64,000 nt of DNA from Brachypodius melanocephalos (lineage: Eukaryota; Chordata; Aves; Passeriformes; Pycnonotidae), in assembly GCA_013398615.1 (NCBI GenBank), contig VZSR01003806.1, forward strand, positions 19,682,957-19,746,956, read 5' to 3'. A program made the position numbers and the translations under genes. This document shows positions 38,220 to 50,100 of the stretch, in pieces (the stretch's first letter is position 1; the number at the start of each line of letters is the position of its first letter). Below the pieces are notes generated by a model. That model searched no databases. It saw only the letters and a list, made by a program, of their open reading frames with translations, and was not told the origin of the DNA.

Positions 38220-38600
38220 TGCTGAATCATCACCCCGGATCCCCCAGCTCGGGGAGGGGACCCTGGACCGGAGCATCCTGCGCCCCAACCCCGTCATTCC
38301 ACGCTGGTCTGGCGGCTCATCCCTGTCCTTCCCGTTCCCAGGCAGGAGTCAAGGTCTGGGTGGCAGGGGAGCCTGACGCAGGCGGCTCCCCCGGTGACGC
38401 TCCCGCCGGGGACAGAACATTCCCGAGGGGACAGCGCACAGATGCGCACGGACCGTCACCTTGAGCGGCTCCGCGGCCAGCGGGGACACGGCGGGGTTGT
38501 TGTGCCGTGCTGCTCCGGGCGAGAGGAGGAGGAGGAGGAGGAGTGGAGCCGACAGCAGGGATTTCGTGGGAGATGGAGCTGGAAGTAGCCGGCACAGCTG
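38220..38600. promoter_or_regulatory. CpG island-like region
   Basis: Roughly 30 CpGs by eye in about 380 bp of GC-rich, repeat-free sequence, ending in a GAGGAGGAGG purine run at 38522-38545. It is the densest CpG cluster in the non-coding part, about 8 kb past the BLK stop codon. It may be a promoter for a non-coding RNA or an alternative upstream promoter of the next gene; direction is unknown. Confidence 0.45.
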
Positions 38601-39169
38601 TGCTCCATCCCGTGGCCTTCACCTGCTGCTTTGCCAGGGGAGAAAGGAAAGGGGAGATGTGGCTGCAGAGCTCTTTGGTTTCTCCTGCTTTCAGGTTTTT
38701 GTTTTGTCCCCAGATGGAAGGACTCTCTGGTCCTGCAGCATGGGTTAAGTCCATCCTGTTAGCTCTCTTCACCTTCAGAAAAGGATGGCCGGGCTCACAG
38801 TGATTATTGGGAATTTGGGAATGGTGCCTGGCTCATAAAAAACCCCAAACTATGCCTAGGACTCACCTGGGTCAGTGCTACCCAGGCCAAGCCAGACCTG
38901 TGCCAGACTAAGCAGCATGGAGAGTTGGGAGATGGAGATTTCAAGGGGCTTTTTCGTGTTTCTGGGAGAGACAGAGCAATGGGGTCATCCCCTTTCCCTC
39001 CATCCATTTTTTGAGCTTCTCCTGCTTCAGAGAGAACACTTGTTGGGCATTTCCCCTGCAGTGAATTATCCTGATCCAAGTGGAATGAGGCCAAGAGAAA
39101 ACAAGTAAAACACAGTCCATCCCCAGGGCTCAGGCCTTCCTTACTTGTGTACAAAGAGATGAGGGTGAG

Positions 39170-39442
39170 AAGCTGGAGAGGGGCTTGGAACAAGAGATGG
39201 AGTGACAGGACACAGGGAATGGCTTCCCACTGCCAGAGGGCAGGGATAGGTGGGATATTGGGAAGGAATTGTTCCCTGTGAGGGTGGTGAGGCCCTGGCA
39301 CGTGTTTCCCAGAGAAGATGTGGCTGCCCCTGGATCCCTGGAAGTGTCCATGGCCAGACTGGACAGAACTTGGAGCAACCTGGGATACTGAAACAAGTTG
39401 ATCTTTACGGTCTTTTCCAACCCAAAGCATTGAAGTATTCTG
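39170..39442 (+). mobile_element. CR1 LINE 3' fragment
   Basis: CAGGACACAGGGAATGGCTT, GGTGGGATATTGGGAAGGAA, TGGCTGCCCCTGGATCCCTG and CTTTTCCAACCCAAAGCATT. Confidence 0.92.
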
Positions 39443-40774
39443 TGGAACTGGAGGTGAATTTAGATCACCAGTGTAGCAGGTGGGCGTTGCTTTGTTCCCA
39501 ACAAATGGCTTTACGTTTTCCTGTCACAGCTTGGGGCTGGGATGCTGTTGGTCCGTGCCAAAGGCCTTGCAGCGTTCAACTGTCCCACTCTTTTCAGATC
39601 AAATCCATAAGAGACAAAGCAAGGCAATATTATAGAAATACCATCAGCGCTTCTGTAGCACCACACACTCAGACTGTGCACACAGAGCACACACACCAGT
39701 GCTCCCACCCCTGCAGCCTCCCCCGACTCCCCAACCCACTTTATCCAACACTCAGCCACAGGCTGAGCCTCTCCCAGCAATTTTGGCTCTGAGCAGCCAA
39801 AGTGGGAGAGAGAAGAGAGCAGGGGGCTGGTGGGGGGGAGGGTGTAAATTGCTCACGGAGGATGCTATCACGTCAAACGCACTGTTTACAAGCTGCTGCC
39901 AGGTTATTGAAGATCAGAGAGTCGCTGGCTCTAAACACAGCTACTCCTGGAGTGCAGCGTGTCGGGGCTGGTTGATACATGTCCCCCTGCTGCCCTTGGG
40001 GTGACCTCTGGGACCCAGGAGTTATCAGGGGGAAGCGACCATGCGGTGGGGCTGGAGGACCACCTACAGTGCCAGGGGAGCTGTGGGGAGATGCTGCACA
40101 GCCCAAGGGGAGGAGATCTGGAGATACAGAGGGCTCCTGGCCCATATAGAGCCAGGGCTGGGAACCTATGGGAGCATCTAAGCACCTGGCATAAACATTT
40201 GCCAGTCCATGGATGGCAGAGGTGACTTTTTCCAGTGTGTCCTGTTGGGTTGATTGACATCCTCTGTGGTGTTGGCCCATGGAGAGAGGTGGCTCTGTCC
40301 ACCAGACGAAAACCCACACTGGTGATTTCAGGCAAATTTGAGTTTATTGGATGCGTCTGTAGTATTAAATTCAACACAGAGAGAAATCTGATCATCTGCA
40401 CTGCTAAACTCTTTACCTATTCCTCCCAGAAACTGTTAGAAATCCAAAACAATCCCTGGGCATCAGAGTGGAGACAGCACACATCAAGAACAACTCCCAA
40501 AATATATTTTGGATCTGTCCACACTGTTTTGGAGGCTGAGAGAGTTTAATAGCATGGACATGGCCAGAGCAAACCAACTGGCCTCAGGAGCAGGGGAAAG
40601 AACTGGTGATTTTTTTATTTACGAGCACAGCTGTACTGAGTAGGTGCCAAAGTTTAAGGTACTGGAGAGTCAACAAGAGACAGAGCAGCCCTGGCAGTGT
40701 TTGTCCTGCCAAAGGAAGGCCCCTGAGGTTGTTTGAAGGTGACAAAGTCTGTGGAAGTTGTCCCAATCGGGGGA

Positions 40775-40841
40775 GTCTGGAACTGGATGATCTTTAAGAT
40801 GTCTTTCAACCCAAACCATTCTGTGATTCTATGATTTTATG
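40775..40841 (+). mobile_element. CR1 LINE 3' end fragment
   Basis: CTGGATGATCTTTAAGATGT, CAACCCAAACCATTCTGTGA and a TTCTATGATTTTATG tail. Confidence 0.85.
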
Positions 40842-41060
40842 AAAGTTGGTCAGATGAAGATGGGGGAGGCAAGGTGTGATAATAACTTCTGATCTCTTGG
40901 ATGAGACAGGCCAGTTGTTCTGGAGCTTTCCCATCTGGATGGGAAAACAGGGGTAAATCCTCTCACATTCACCTGTTCAGAGCAGCCGAAGATCCCCCAG
41001 CTTGCCAGAGCACAATTCCCACTCACAGCTCATCCCTGTGGCTTGGAGGCTCCCTGTGGT

Positions 41061-41232
41061 TATGGAATCATTTAGTCTGGAAAAGCCCTCTGGGATCATC
41101 AAGTCCAACCATCCTTTAGCACTGTCAAGGTCACCACTCACTCATGTCCCCAAGTGCCACATCCACATGTCTTTTCATCCCTCCAAGGATGGTGATTCAG
41201 CCACTGCCCTGGTCAGGCTGTTATTTCTAGCA
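41061..41232 (-). mobile_element. CR1 LINE 3' fragment, diverged
   Basis: TATGGAATCATTTAGTCTGG, GGGATCATCAAGTCCAACCA and CAAGTGCCACATCCACATGT, on the reverse strand. Confidence 0.78.
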
Positions 41233-42869
41233 GTGCCCCCATTCCCAGACGTCAATATGGTTTTAACTCCCGTTTCTGATCATGATCCTGAGCACCCCCA
41301 GGTGCAGTGGGCTGACCACAGAAAACTCCCACCACCCTGCCACAGCTGCCTTTCCACTGTCTCCACCCTGTGGCTTCAGCCTACCCTTGAAAGAAAAGAG
41401 GAAAGATGAGGTCAGAAAGAAGGTTCAGGTGAGGATGGGTTAAATATTTATTTGAAAGGCTGAGGGGGATCTCCTGCTATCACAGAGACAATGATGGCCA
41501 GTAATCATTGGTACAATCAGGGTGACATCTGGCATTTAGAGGAGGGTGGCAGGGATTGGTGGCTCCAGGGAGAGGTTCCTTTCGCCTGCTTTGCTGGCAG
41601 AGACCTGTAGCTCAGGTTTAAGGTGAGAGGATAAGCTGGACAAATCCTTTTCTTGTGACCACGAGGATGGCAAGGCCATCCTCATCTCCAGTGGGAGTCG
41701 GAGCTGGATCTCCTGTTGCCAGCTCCCAGGATAGAGAGCAGGCCAGAGCAGCTGAGCATCCCTTTACTCATCCAATGCTGAATAAACTGCTAATTTTAGC
41801 TGGGAGTGACCTTGAACAGATTGAGGGGGGAGGAAACCCTGGAGAAAGGAGGTCTGGAAGCAGCCTAGGAAAGGAGAACCCATGGCAGGTCACAGCATGG
41901 GTGGGCAATCCCAAATGTCATGGGGAAGGGTGCAGCACAAGCCCTGGGAGAGCAGAACAAGGAAATTAGTGATTTAGAGACTTTCCAAGCCAGGGGTGAT
42001 GTTGTAACACCTGGCTCAGCCCCCTGAGGGATGAGCAATGCTCCAGAAACAGCCCCAGCCCTCTGCCTGCAACCCAACACAAACCTCTTTGGGGCAGCCT
42101 GGGTGACTAAGGAAAATGCTTCCCTTGTGCCCTGTTATCCCTGTAGGGCTTTTCTGGCTGCTGGCAGAGATGGAATGTTGCCCTGAGCAGCCAGTGGGGA
42201 TGGAGAGGGCTTCCCTTGGGCCGGTTTGTTGCAGGTTCTGTCTCTGCTTCCCAGCAGGAACACATCTGTGCTCTCTGCCCCCCTCACAGCCTGGCTGTGA
42301 CACACAGACCCAGCTTCTCCTCGGTTCAGGGCGCTCAGGGGTGGCCACAAATGCTTTTCAGAGCCAGCCTGGAGTGCCACCACCCTTGGGGATGCTCTGA
42401 ACCAAGATTCCTCAGAGAAGCGAGCTCGCTGAATTCTCTCTTGGCACTGGGCTACTGAGCAGCCTGGCCAGGGAGGGGGCCCTGCTGGAAAAAGTGGTCA
42501 TTGTTCCCTTTGGTGGAGACCAGAGCTCAGCCTGGCAGGACATTGATGCCCTTGTTTGCTCTGGAGTGTTTGCCAGGGAATATTTACCCCGCTGTGTGTG
42601 GGTGGAGGTAAAACAGAGCAAGGTGAGGGCTCCTCCTCACCTCCCTTCCCAGGCAGCCTCGATTTGCAGTGCCAGCAAGGTGAGGTCCAGGCAGCCTGTC
42701 CTGCACAGAGCAGGTGGAGACACTTGGATCCTCCCTTTATCCCCTTGGGAATGATCCTGAGCTCCTGGAATGTGGCAGTGTGCATGTGGGTGAGCTGTTC
42801 CTGCTCCTAATGAGGGCCCAGCATGGGATGGCACTGAAATAAAATCCCATTCCCCAGGATATGGGACTA

Positions 42870-43081
42870 TGTCTTTAAGCTGAAGGAGGGTAGATTTAGA
42901 TTAGATATTAGGAAGAAATTTTTGACTGTGAAGAAGTTGCGGCTGCCCCATCCCTGGAAGTGTCTGAGGCCAGGTTGGACAGGGCTTGGAGCAACCTGGG
43001 ATAGTGGGAGGTCTCTCTGCCCATGGTTAACTTTAATGTTCCTTCTATCCCAAAGCATTCTGTGATTCCCTGGCTCTGTGA
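42870..43081 (+). mobile_element. CR1 LINE 3' fragment
   Basis: TAGATTTAGATTAGATATTA, GGAAGAAATTTTTGACTGTG, GGGCTTGGAGCAACCTGGGA and CATTCTGTGATTCC. Confidence 0.92.
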
Positions 43082-45352
43082 CATGACTTTGATGCTGCTT
43101 TGCTCTTGTTTTACCCCAGCTGACCAAGCCCATCCCACAGCTCCAGGGTCCAGCTGCAGATGGAGTGTGTGCTGTGCTGAATCTTTTGTTAGACGTGAGA
43201 AAATCCACACTGCTGGCAGTGCCTGGGTTCTGGGGAAAGCTGGAGCTCACACCTTGCCAGAGAGACAACAGAAAAACCGCCCAGTGCTGCAGCTCCCCAC
43301 AGCCCTGCCCTCTCACTGGTTTTCCTTTGCTCTTCCTCCCTCTCCCACCTCTCTCCCCTCAGCATCTGCTGATTTTTCCAGGCCTGTCTCCCCTATTGGC
43401 CCTGACTCCAAGTTTCCACATGCACTTCCCACTTTGCCAAGATGTCACAGTGCACAGCTCCTGCCCAGAGAAAGTGTTACCCTGCAGCCACGGGCTATTT
43501 CTACATCTGCAAGGTGAAGAACTGAGAAATACCACAAAAGCCTTCTCTCCAAAGCCTCAAACCACTTGTAAACAGGGTGTTAATGACAACGAACTCAGCA
43601 CAACACCAGATATTAACCACAGAGATGAAATTTCAGACAGAAGATGGGGATGCAGTGACAGGAGCAGGGCTGCATGGGAAAGCAGAGACCAATAATGGAT
43701 GACTGAACCTTTCAGTGTGAGAATTGGAAAGACGGTTCCAGTGGCACCCAGGGAAGAAAGGAAAGGATTATCTTGGATATTATGCAGGATCCACATCACT
43801 TGATAATGTTTTTAATCCTTCTCTGGGCCATTCAGGGGTTCATGCTGTGTCTGTGATAGGAATTGACTCATATCTTGTAAAATACCTTTGCACATCCCAG
43901 GAAGTTCTTGTTGGATAGGTTGACTTTGAGAGCCTGGATCACTTTTATCACCTTTCTCCTGCTCCAAGACTCCCCTGTGTGCCTCTGGCTGGAGCTCACC
44001 CGTGTGAAGAGACACCTCTCAGGCTGCCAGGTTGGTATGGGGACAAAGGGGCTCTTGCAGACCTTCCTGATGGTGTTGGAGACATCCTGGGCTGGAGGTC
44101 ACAGAGGACAGCACCCCACTGCTCACCTGGGACTGTGACTGCAATCCCTGATGTCCATGCTCAGGAGGGCAGGTCCTTTTCTCTCCAGCTGTGGTGGAGG
44201 AGCTGCAGGGCCCATTTCTCAGCGGTTTTGGTGGGTTTTTTCTAAAACTGTGGATGTTTGGCAAACCATAGCTGCTCATGGAGCTCATGCTCTCCCTCCA
44301 TCCCCTGGAGAGGCTCAGCTTGGTGGCACATCCCCAGCCCACTCCCCAAAGAAGGGAAGAGTTTCCAGTGGCTTCATGGAGGAGATCATGGAGCCAGATC
44401 TGCCCCAGGGAACAAATTGAACATGTTTGTTCAGCAGGAACAAAAAGGACCATGGTGTCCAGTGCAGAGGAAGCTCAGCTCACAGCCTCTTGTTATGTTC
44501 ACCCTGGGCTTGGCCACGTGCTGCAACTGGCCATAAAAATATCCATTTCCTTTCTAATTTGAGCTACAACACTTGACACTTTGGCCTTGGGCGATAATGC
44601 AATGTACAAGTGCTCAGCAGACACCCTGCAGCCCTTCTTCCTGCTTTGCTCCAGCACAAATAATCCACAGTTTTCACTTCAATAAAATATTAACAGCCAT
44701 GGAGTCAAATAGCTTTCATCTGTATTTTTTTCCCGACTGTCATCTCATTAACAGGAATCTGCTGGTTCTGCATGGAGTTCTTGGGATCTGGGAGAGAACA
44801 AGCTGGAGTTCAGGCAAGTGGGAAGACTTTTCCTTCAACTCCAGTGAAGTTATTGAATAAATGGCTTTTCTTCCCTGTGGTTTAAAATGGGCTTTGTGTA
44901 ATTATAGCACATGTAATTTGTCCCTTGAGAACCACGAAGGAACTGGACCAAGCTTGATTAATCTTAAATTATTTCTAGGACTTACTAGCCTTGAGTTCAT
45001 TGGGTTCAGGTTCTGAGGATGGAGATCTTTTCCACAGCCCAAGGTTTCCCATCCAGCCCCAGTGTTGTCCTAGAGGAGTGCAGGTCTCCCATAAATCTCC
45101 ATCCTCTATCCTTATGGAAAAATCCCGGATACATTAGGGTTTCTGCACCAGATCTAACATTTCTGAGACTGGATCATCTCAGCCAGTTCCCTTCTTTCTC
45201 AGTCTGGGAGATCATTTGTTGTTATTAAATCCTCCTTTCCCCCTCAGGGGGACAGCTCCTTTTTCTCCCAGGCTCTTGTGCAGCAGTGGCATGAACAGGT
45301 AATTCTATGTCATGTCTTGAGCTTGGTTGAGTGTTCTTTCTGATATACATGA

Positions 45353-45680
45353 CATAGAATCATGGAATGGTTTAGGTTGGAAGGGATTGTAAGGGTCATC
45401 TCATTCTAAGCCCCGTGCCATGGGCAGGGACAATTTCCACCATCCCAGCTTGCTCCAAGCCCCGTCCAACCTGACCTTGGACACTTCCAGGGATCCAGGG
45501 GCAGCCACAGCTTCTTCGGGCACCCTGTGCCAGTGTTTTACACCCTCATTCTAAAAAACCATCTTCCTTCTATCTGGTCTAAATCTACCCTATTTTAGTT
45601 TAAAAATCACCTCTTGTTCCATCACAACAGATCCTGATAAGAAGTCTGTCCCCATCTTTCTTGCAAACCTTATTTGAATA
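45353..45680 (-). mobile_element. CR1 LINE 3' fragment (~325 bp)
   Basis: CATAGAATCATGGAATGGTT, GCCATGGGCAGGGACAATTT, CCAGGGATCCAGGGGCAGCC and CTATCTGGTCTAAATCTACC, on the reverse strand. Confidence 0.92.
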
Positions 45681-46384
45681 TTTTAAGGTCTACCAGAGAT
45701 TTCTCTTTCCACCTCTGCTGTTTCTTTCCCATAACATCCCTTTTCCACTGTGAAATGCACCCTCTACAGCTGGACTCAAAATCTACTCCACGGTGAAGAG
45801 AACAGCAGATTAAACACCCTGGGTAGAAGGTTCTGGAGTGTTCCCCCGTGCCGCAGCCTGGAGCTCACTCCTGCGATCCTCACACTCCTCCTGTATGCCA
45901 TCTGGGCCCTTTTTCTTTGCCCTCCACTACTCAGCCCAGTGAAACTCCTGACTGGAGACCAGCCTGAAGCCTCTTGTGGGCATTCCCCCGGGTTGGAGGT
46001 TCACCAGAAACCAGGGAAATGTCATTTGAACCCTCCCGGTGCCGGGTGTGGAGCGGGACCTGCCGTGCTGTTGCACCGGGAGCTTGCGCTGCGAAAGCTC
46101 AGCCAAGTGAGGAAGGGTTTTATTTCTGAAGTTTTTTGTTTGTTTGTTTTTTGGGGTTTTTTTTCACATGAGTTTTTACTTCCCAAGAGCTGCCCAGATT
46201 CGCTGGGAAGGAGGGACATCTTGTGGCTACACCACGAACACCTCTCCTGCTCCTCGGGCACCCCTCCATTCCCTCCCCGGGTACCACCCCAGCATCACTC
46301 CCGGCCTCTCCCTTCTCCAGGGGCTGGCGGTGGCCACGGGGAGGACAAGGGCTCACTCACACCCTGACGCCTCAATAAACAATG

Positions 46385-46921
46385 GGAAATCCTCTTATCC
46401 AGTTTTTTATTACTGACTTGAGGCAGACCGAGGGCATCACCTGCCAGGAGCGCTCCGGAGCTGGTGTGGCCCAAGGAGGTGCGAACAGGACCGGCTCCCA
46501 CCCCTGCCCGGGGCACGGAGGGGGTGTAGTATCCCCACCAGAGTGGGGCAGAGATTCTTCATCTCCACAGCACCACCCTGGCCACGGCCCCCTCTTCCCA
46601 GAGCTGCAGTTGCAGGGCTGAGGGGCTTTTCTCTGTCCAAGTGGGTCACGGAGGAGTTTTCTGTCCTTCGTGCCGGAGGTGATGCCTGCCAGGTGGGTAC
46701 AGCGCTCCGAGGCGGACAGGGAAGGAGCTGTGCCACCTCTCAGCCACCTCTTCAGTCTCTGCGACAACCACAGAGCCGGCAGCATCCTCGTCTCTCACGT
46801 CCCACATCTCACATTCTCCATCTCCACGATGAAAAGGGAGAAAAGGAATCTCCTGCACCGAGCCACCGCCGGGTGGTGGCTGTCCCGCAGCGCTGTCCCC
46901 GGGAGCTGGCGGGGCCGTGGC
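46385..46921 (-). other. BLK: Probable BLK 3' untranslated region
   Basis: This is sequence between the stop codon and the first good poly(A) signal on the minus strand. It shows no further exon or open frame of note. The extent is inferred only from the signal at 46406-46411, so the real end could be elsewhere. Confidence 0.5.
46406..46411 (-). terminator. BLK: Candidate poly(A) signal of BLK
   Basis: The minus strand reads AATAAA here, about 510 bases past the stop codon. It is followed in the transcript direction by a T-rich then GT-rich stretch (about 46380 down to 46351, with GGTGTGAGTGAG), as expected for a cleavage downstream element. No transcript evidence is available. Confidence 0.5.
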
Positions 46922-47130
46922 TCACTGCTGCGGCTCGGGCTCGTACTGCTTCTCCGTGGAGGTGTAGAAGTCCTCGAGCACCGACTGCAGGTACTCGAAG
47001 GTGGGGCGCTCCTCGGGGTTGCTGCGCCAGCATTTGAGGATTATGCTGTAGAGCTCCCCGGGACACATCTCCGGGCAGGGCATGCGGTAGCCCCGCTCCA
47101 GGTTGCGGATCACCTCGGGGTTGGTCATCC
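46922..47130 (-). CDS. BLK: BLK last coding exon: kinase C-lobe end and regulatory tail
   Basis: The acceptor TCCTCCAG leads to GMTNPEVIRNLERGYRMP, then CPGELY, CWRSNPEERPTFEYLQ and SVLEDFYTSTEKQYEPEPQQ, followed by TGA at 46924-46922. The tail tyrosine in KQYEP is at the position that CSK phosphorylates in this family to close the kinase. The tail after that tyrosine is EPEPQQ, a little longer than the mammalian BLK tail as I recall it. The exon is GC-rich. Confidence 0.95.
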
Positions 47131-50100
47131 CTGGAGGAAAACACAGTGCAGCAGGAGTTATTCGGCACCCAGAGGAGTCAGTGCTTGCAGGCAGGGCTGG
47201 AGGGGCTGAGTGCTTCCTGTATCTGGGAATCATCCTTTCCTCAGGGTTGTGCTTCCCCTCCATCCCTCTGTCCTCTCCCTGATTCCCCTCTCTAAGTTTG
47301 GCTTTGCACAGGTGGGACTGAGGGAAGGAAAGCCAGCTTGAGGGACCTCTTGGGACAAGAGGGACACTGAGGGGCTGGAGGGTGTCCAGGGAAGGGAACA
47401 GAGCTGGGGAAAGGTCTGGAGCACCAGGAGCAGCTGAGGGAGCTGGGAAAGGGGCTCAGCCTGGAGAAGAGGAGGCTCAGGGGGGACCTTGTGGCTCTGC
47501 ACAACTCCCTGACTGGAGGGGACAGCCAAGGGGGGCCGGGCTCCACTCCTAAGTAACAAGAGGAAATGGCCTCAAGTTGTACCAGGGGACATTTTGATCA
47601 GATATTAAAAACAATTTCATCATGGAGAGGGTTGTCCAGCCCTGGCACAGCTGCCCAGAGCAGTGGTGGAGTCCCCACCCCTGGAGAGATTTACCAGACG
47701 TGTAAGTGTGGCACTTGGGGACATGGACCAGTGGTGGCCTTGGCAGTGCTGGGTTAATTCAGTTTAGAGGCCTTTTGCAACTTCAACAATTCTGTGATTG
47801 GAAGAGATGTCTGTGAGTGTCTGGGTACACTGCAGTGAGTGCCTCCAAGCCTAGAGCAGCACTGGATCCTTGGAAGGGCCTGGACACACATCCTGTATTC
47901 CCAGCAAAAGCGTTTGGATATGCATCCTATATAACATGTATTTGGATAAGGGATCCAGAATTCCGTGGATAAGGAATCCTCTACCCAGACAAGAGATCCT
48001 GTACTTCAATAAGGAATCCTGTACCAGATAAGAGATCCTGTACCTGGATATGGAATCCTGTACCAAGGTAAGGAATCCTGTACCTGGATAAGGGATCCTG
48101 TACCTGGATATGGAATCCTGTACCAAGGTAAGGAATCCTGTACCTGGATAAAGAACCCTGCACCTGGATAAAGAATCCTGTACCTGGATAAGGAAACCTG
48201 CACCCAGATAAGGAATCCTGTAGTCAGATAAGAGATCCTGTCCCTGGATAAGGAATCCTGTACTCAGATAAGAGATCCTGTCCCTGGATAAGGAATCCTG
48301 TACCCAGATAAGGGATCCTGTACCTGGATAAGGAATCCTATAGCCAAATAATGAATCCTGTACCTGGATAAGGAATCCTGTACCTGGATGAGGAATCCTA
48401 TAGCCAAATAATGAATTCTGTACCTGGATAATGAATCCTGTACCTGGATGAGGAATCCTATACCCAAATAAGGAATCCTTTACCTGGATAAGGGATCCTG
48501 CCGTAGGTGATGATCTCTGTCAGGAGAATCCCAAAAGACCACACGTCAGATTTGATGGTGAAAACCCCGTAGTTAATGGCCTCTGGAGCTGTCCATTTGA
48601 TGGGAAATTTGGCTCCTGTCACAAAGGAAACAAATTAAATAACTCCTGGAGCTAGAGCATCTCCTTCACCTGTCACAGGCACAAGAATTCCCCAAAACTG
48701 ATCCCTGGTTCCTTTGGGCTGTTGATTATGATTCTGTGGTTCTTCCTAGGGGAGGAGCTCCAGCCTCCTTTGATTATCTGCATGTCCTCCTCTGGACCTG
48801 CTCCATCCCAGAGCTGGATGGAATATTCAAAACCAATTTGGCAGATTTATTATGGGACAACAACAGCAGGATTTTATTCTGTAAAAAAATTCTTTGGCTT
48901 TCGCCAAGAAAAATTGGATCAGATGATCCTTGAGGTCTCCTTCCGACTTGGTACTCTGTGATTCTGTGAAATCACTTTTAGAAGTGGCTTGTTTTTAGCA
49001 AAAGTTCATAAATATTACAGCAAATATAGATTCCCCAGTCCTTAAAGCTGCATAGTTTAATTAAAAGCAAAATAAGTCCCATTTTATTTTGTCCACCAAG
49101 TTCTTGCTTAACCCACTGTGGACAGCAGTGATCATAAGGTTGCAATTTTATTTTAGCTAAGACAAGAAAAAAATAAAAAAACAACCAACAGCAAAACCAC
49201 CTTGATAAGTGGGAACTGATCATGTTACACTGCAGAGGAAACCACATTTTTATTTATACACATCCTTGCAGGACTGGAAATCCAACTGCAGGGTGTGAAA
49301 TAAGCACCTCAGTTGTTGCACATCACACTCTGAGTGACAAGGCTGGGAAATGCAATCTACAAAGTGAGAATTGTTCAGAGCAGATAGAGGGGAGCTGTTA
49401 TTCCAGAGCAAAGCTAGCTGGGAAAATGCTGATGGGAGTTGGAAAAGCAGCTCCTTTGCTTATTAACAGAATTATACTGATTTCATCAAAGCTTCTCTTA
49501 AGGGTAAAACTGCCTTAAAAATTTGCAGCTAAGTCAAAATTCCCCATCGTGGCAGTTTCCAAATTACATTTGGGATCTTTTACTACTCTGAAATAGTTTT
49601 GCATGTTGAAATGGCTATAATTTGTACCAAAAAGTATTTAGGGGACAGGAAATTGAAAGAAATGTTTCTTATCTTATTAAAAAGCCCACAAAAACCATAG
49701 AATTTCCTTTCCTCAGAGTATATTTTAAGAGGAATTTTATCTCATCCCAACTCTAGAGGAGGACAGATTTCTAAAATTTGAAAATGTTTTGGTGAGTGCC
49801 ACTTATGCCTGACTTAATTGTTTTATTTCAGTCAATTCTGCAGCTTTCCCTGCTGCTCTGTAGACCCCCTTTGCAATCTGAATGATTTTATCTCATACCT
49901 GACCTCAGAGTCAGAACTCAGCACAGGGATGATCTCAGAAGCCTTTTCCAAATGAAATGATGCTGTGATTTATTGTTTTCCGTGTAGCCCCTCTGCTGTG
50001 GAAGGGACCTGATGTGGTCAGGGCTTGGTTTGCCTGGCACACCTGGAAGCTGCTGCCAGATCCAGATTTGTGGCTTCAGCTCTGTTATTTCCTTCCCTCT

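Larger units (their letters stand above)
33909..46384. other. Intergenic downstream of BLK, no gene recognised
   Basis: It holds a perfect octamer ATGCAAAT at 34286-34293, a T/G tract at 36048, the CpG-rich block at 38220-38600, a FOX-type TGTTTAC at 39883 and several CR1 fragments. No coding exon is seen up to the BLK 3' end. Confidence 0.65.

Noticed and set aside
1..46384. GATA4 coding exons
   Set aside because: I looked for the zinc-finger signature (CxNC with LWRR) on both strands in the supplied frames and did not see it.
47851..48467. Open frames rich in IPYPGTG and IQVQDSL on the minus strand
   Set aside because: They are translations of the 20-bp array (three units give a 20-residue period) and have no start or splice context as a protein.
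47940..48500. CRISPR-like array of ~20-base repeats
   Set aside because: The units are head-to-tail without unique spacers, and lie in an intron of a vertebrate gene; it is a minisatellite.
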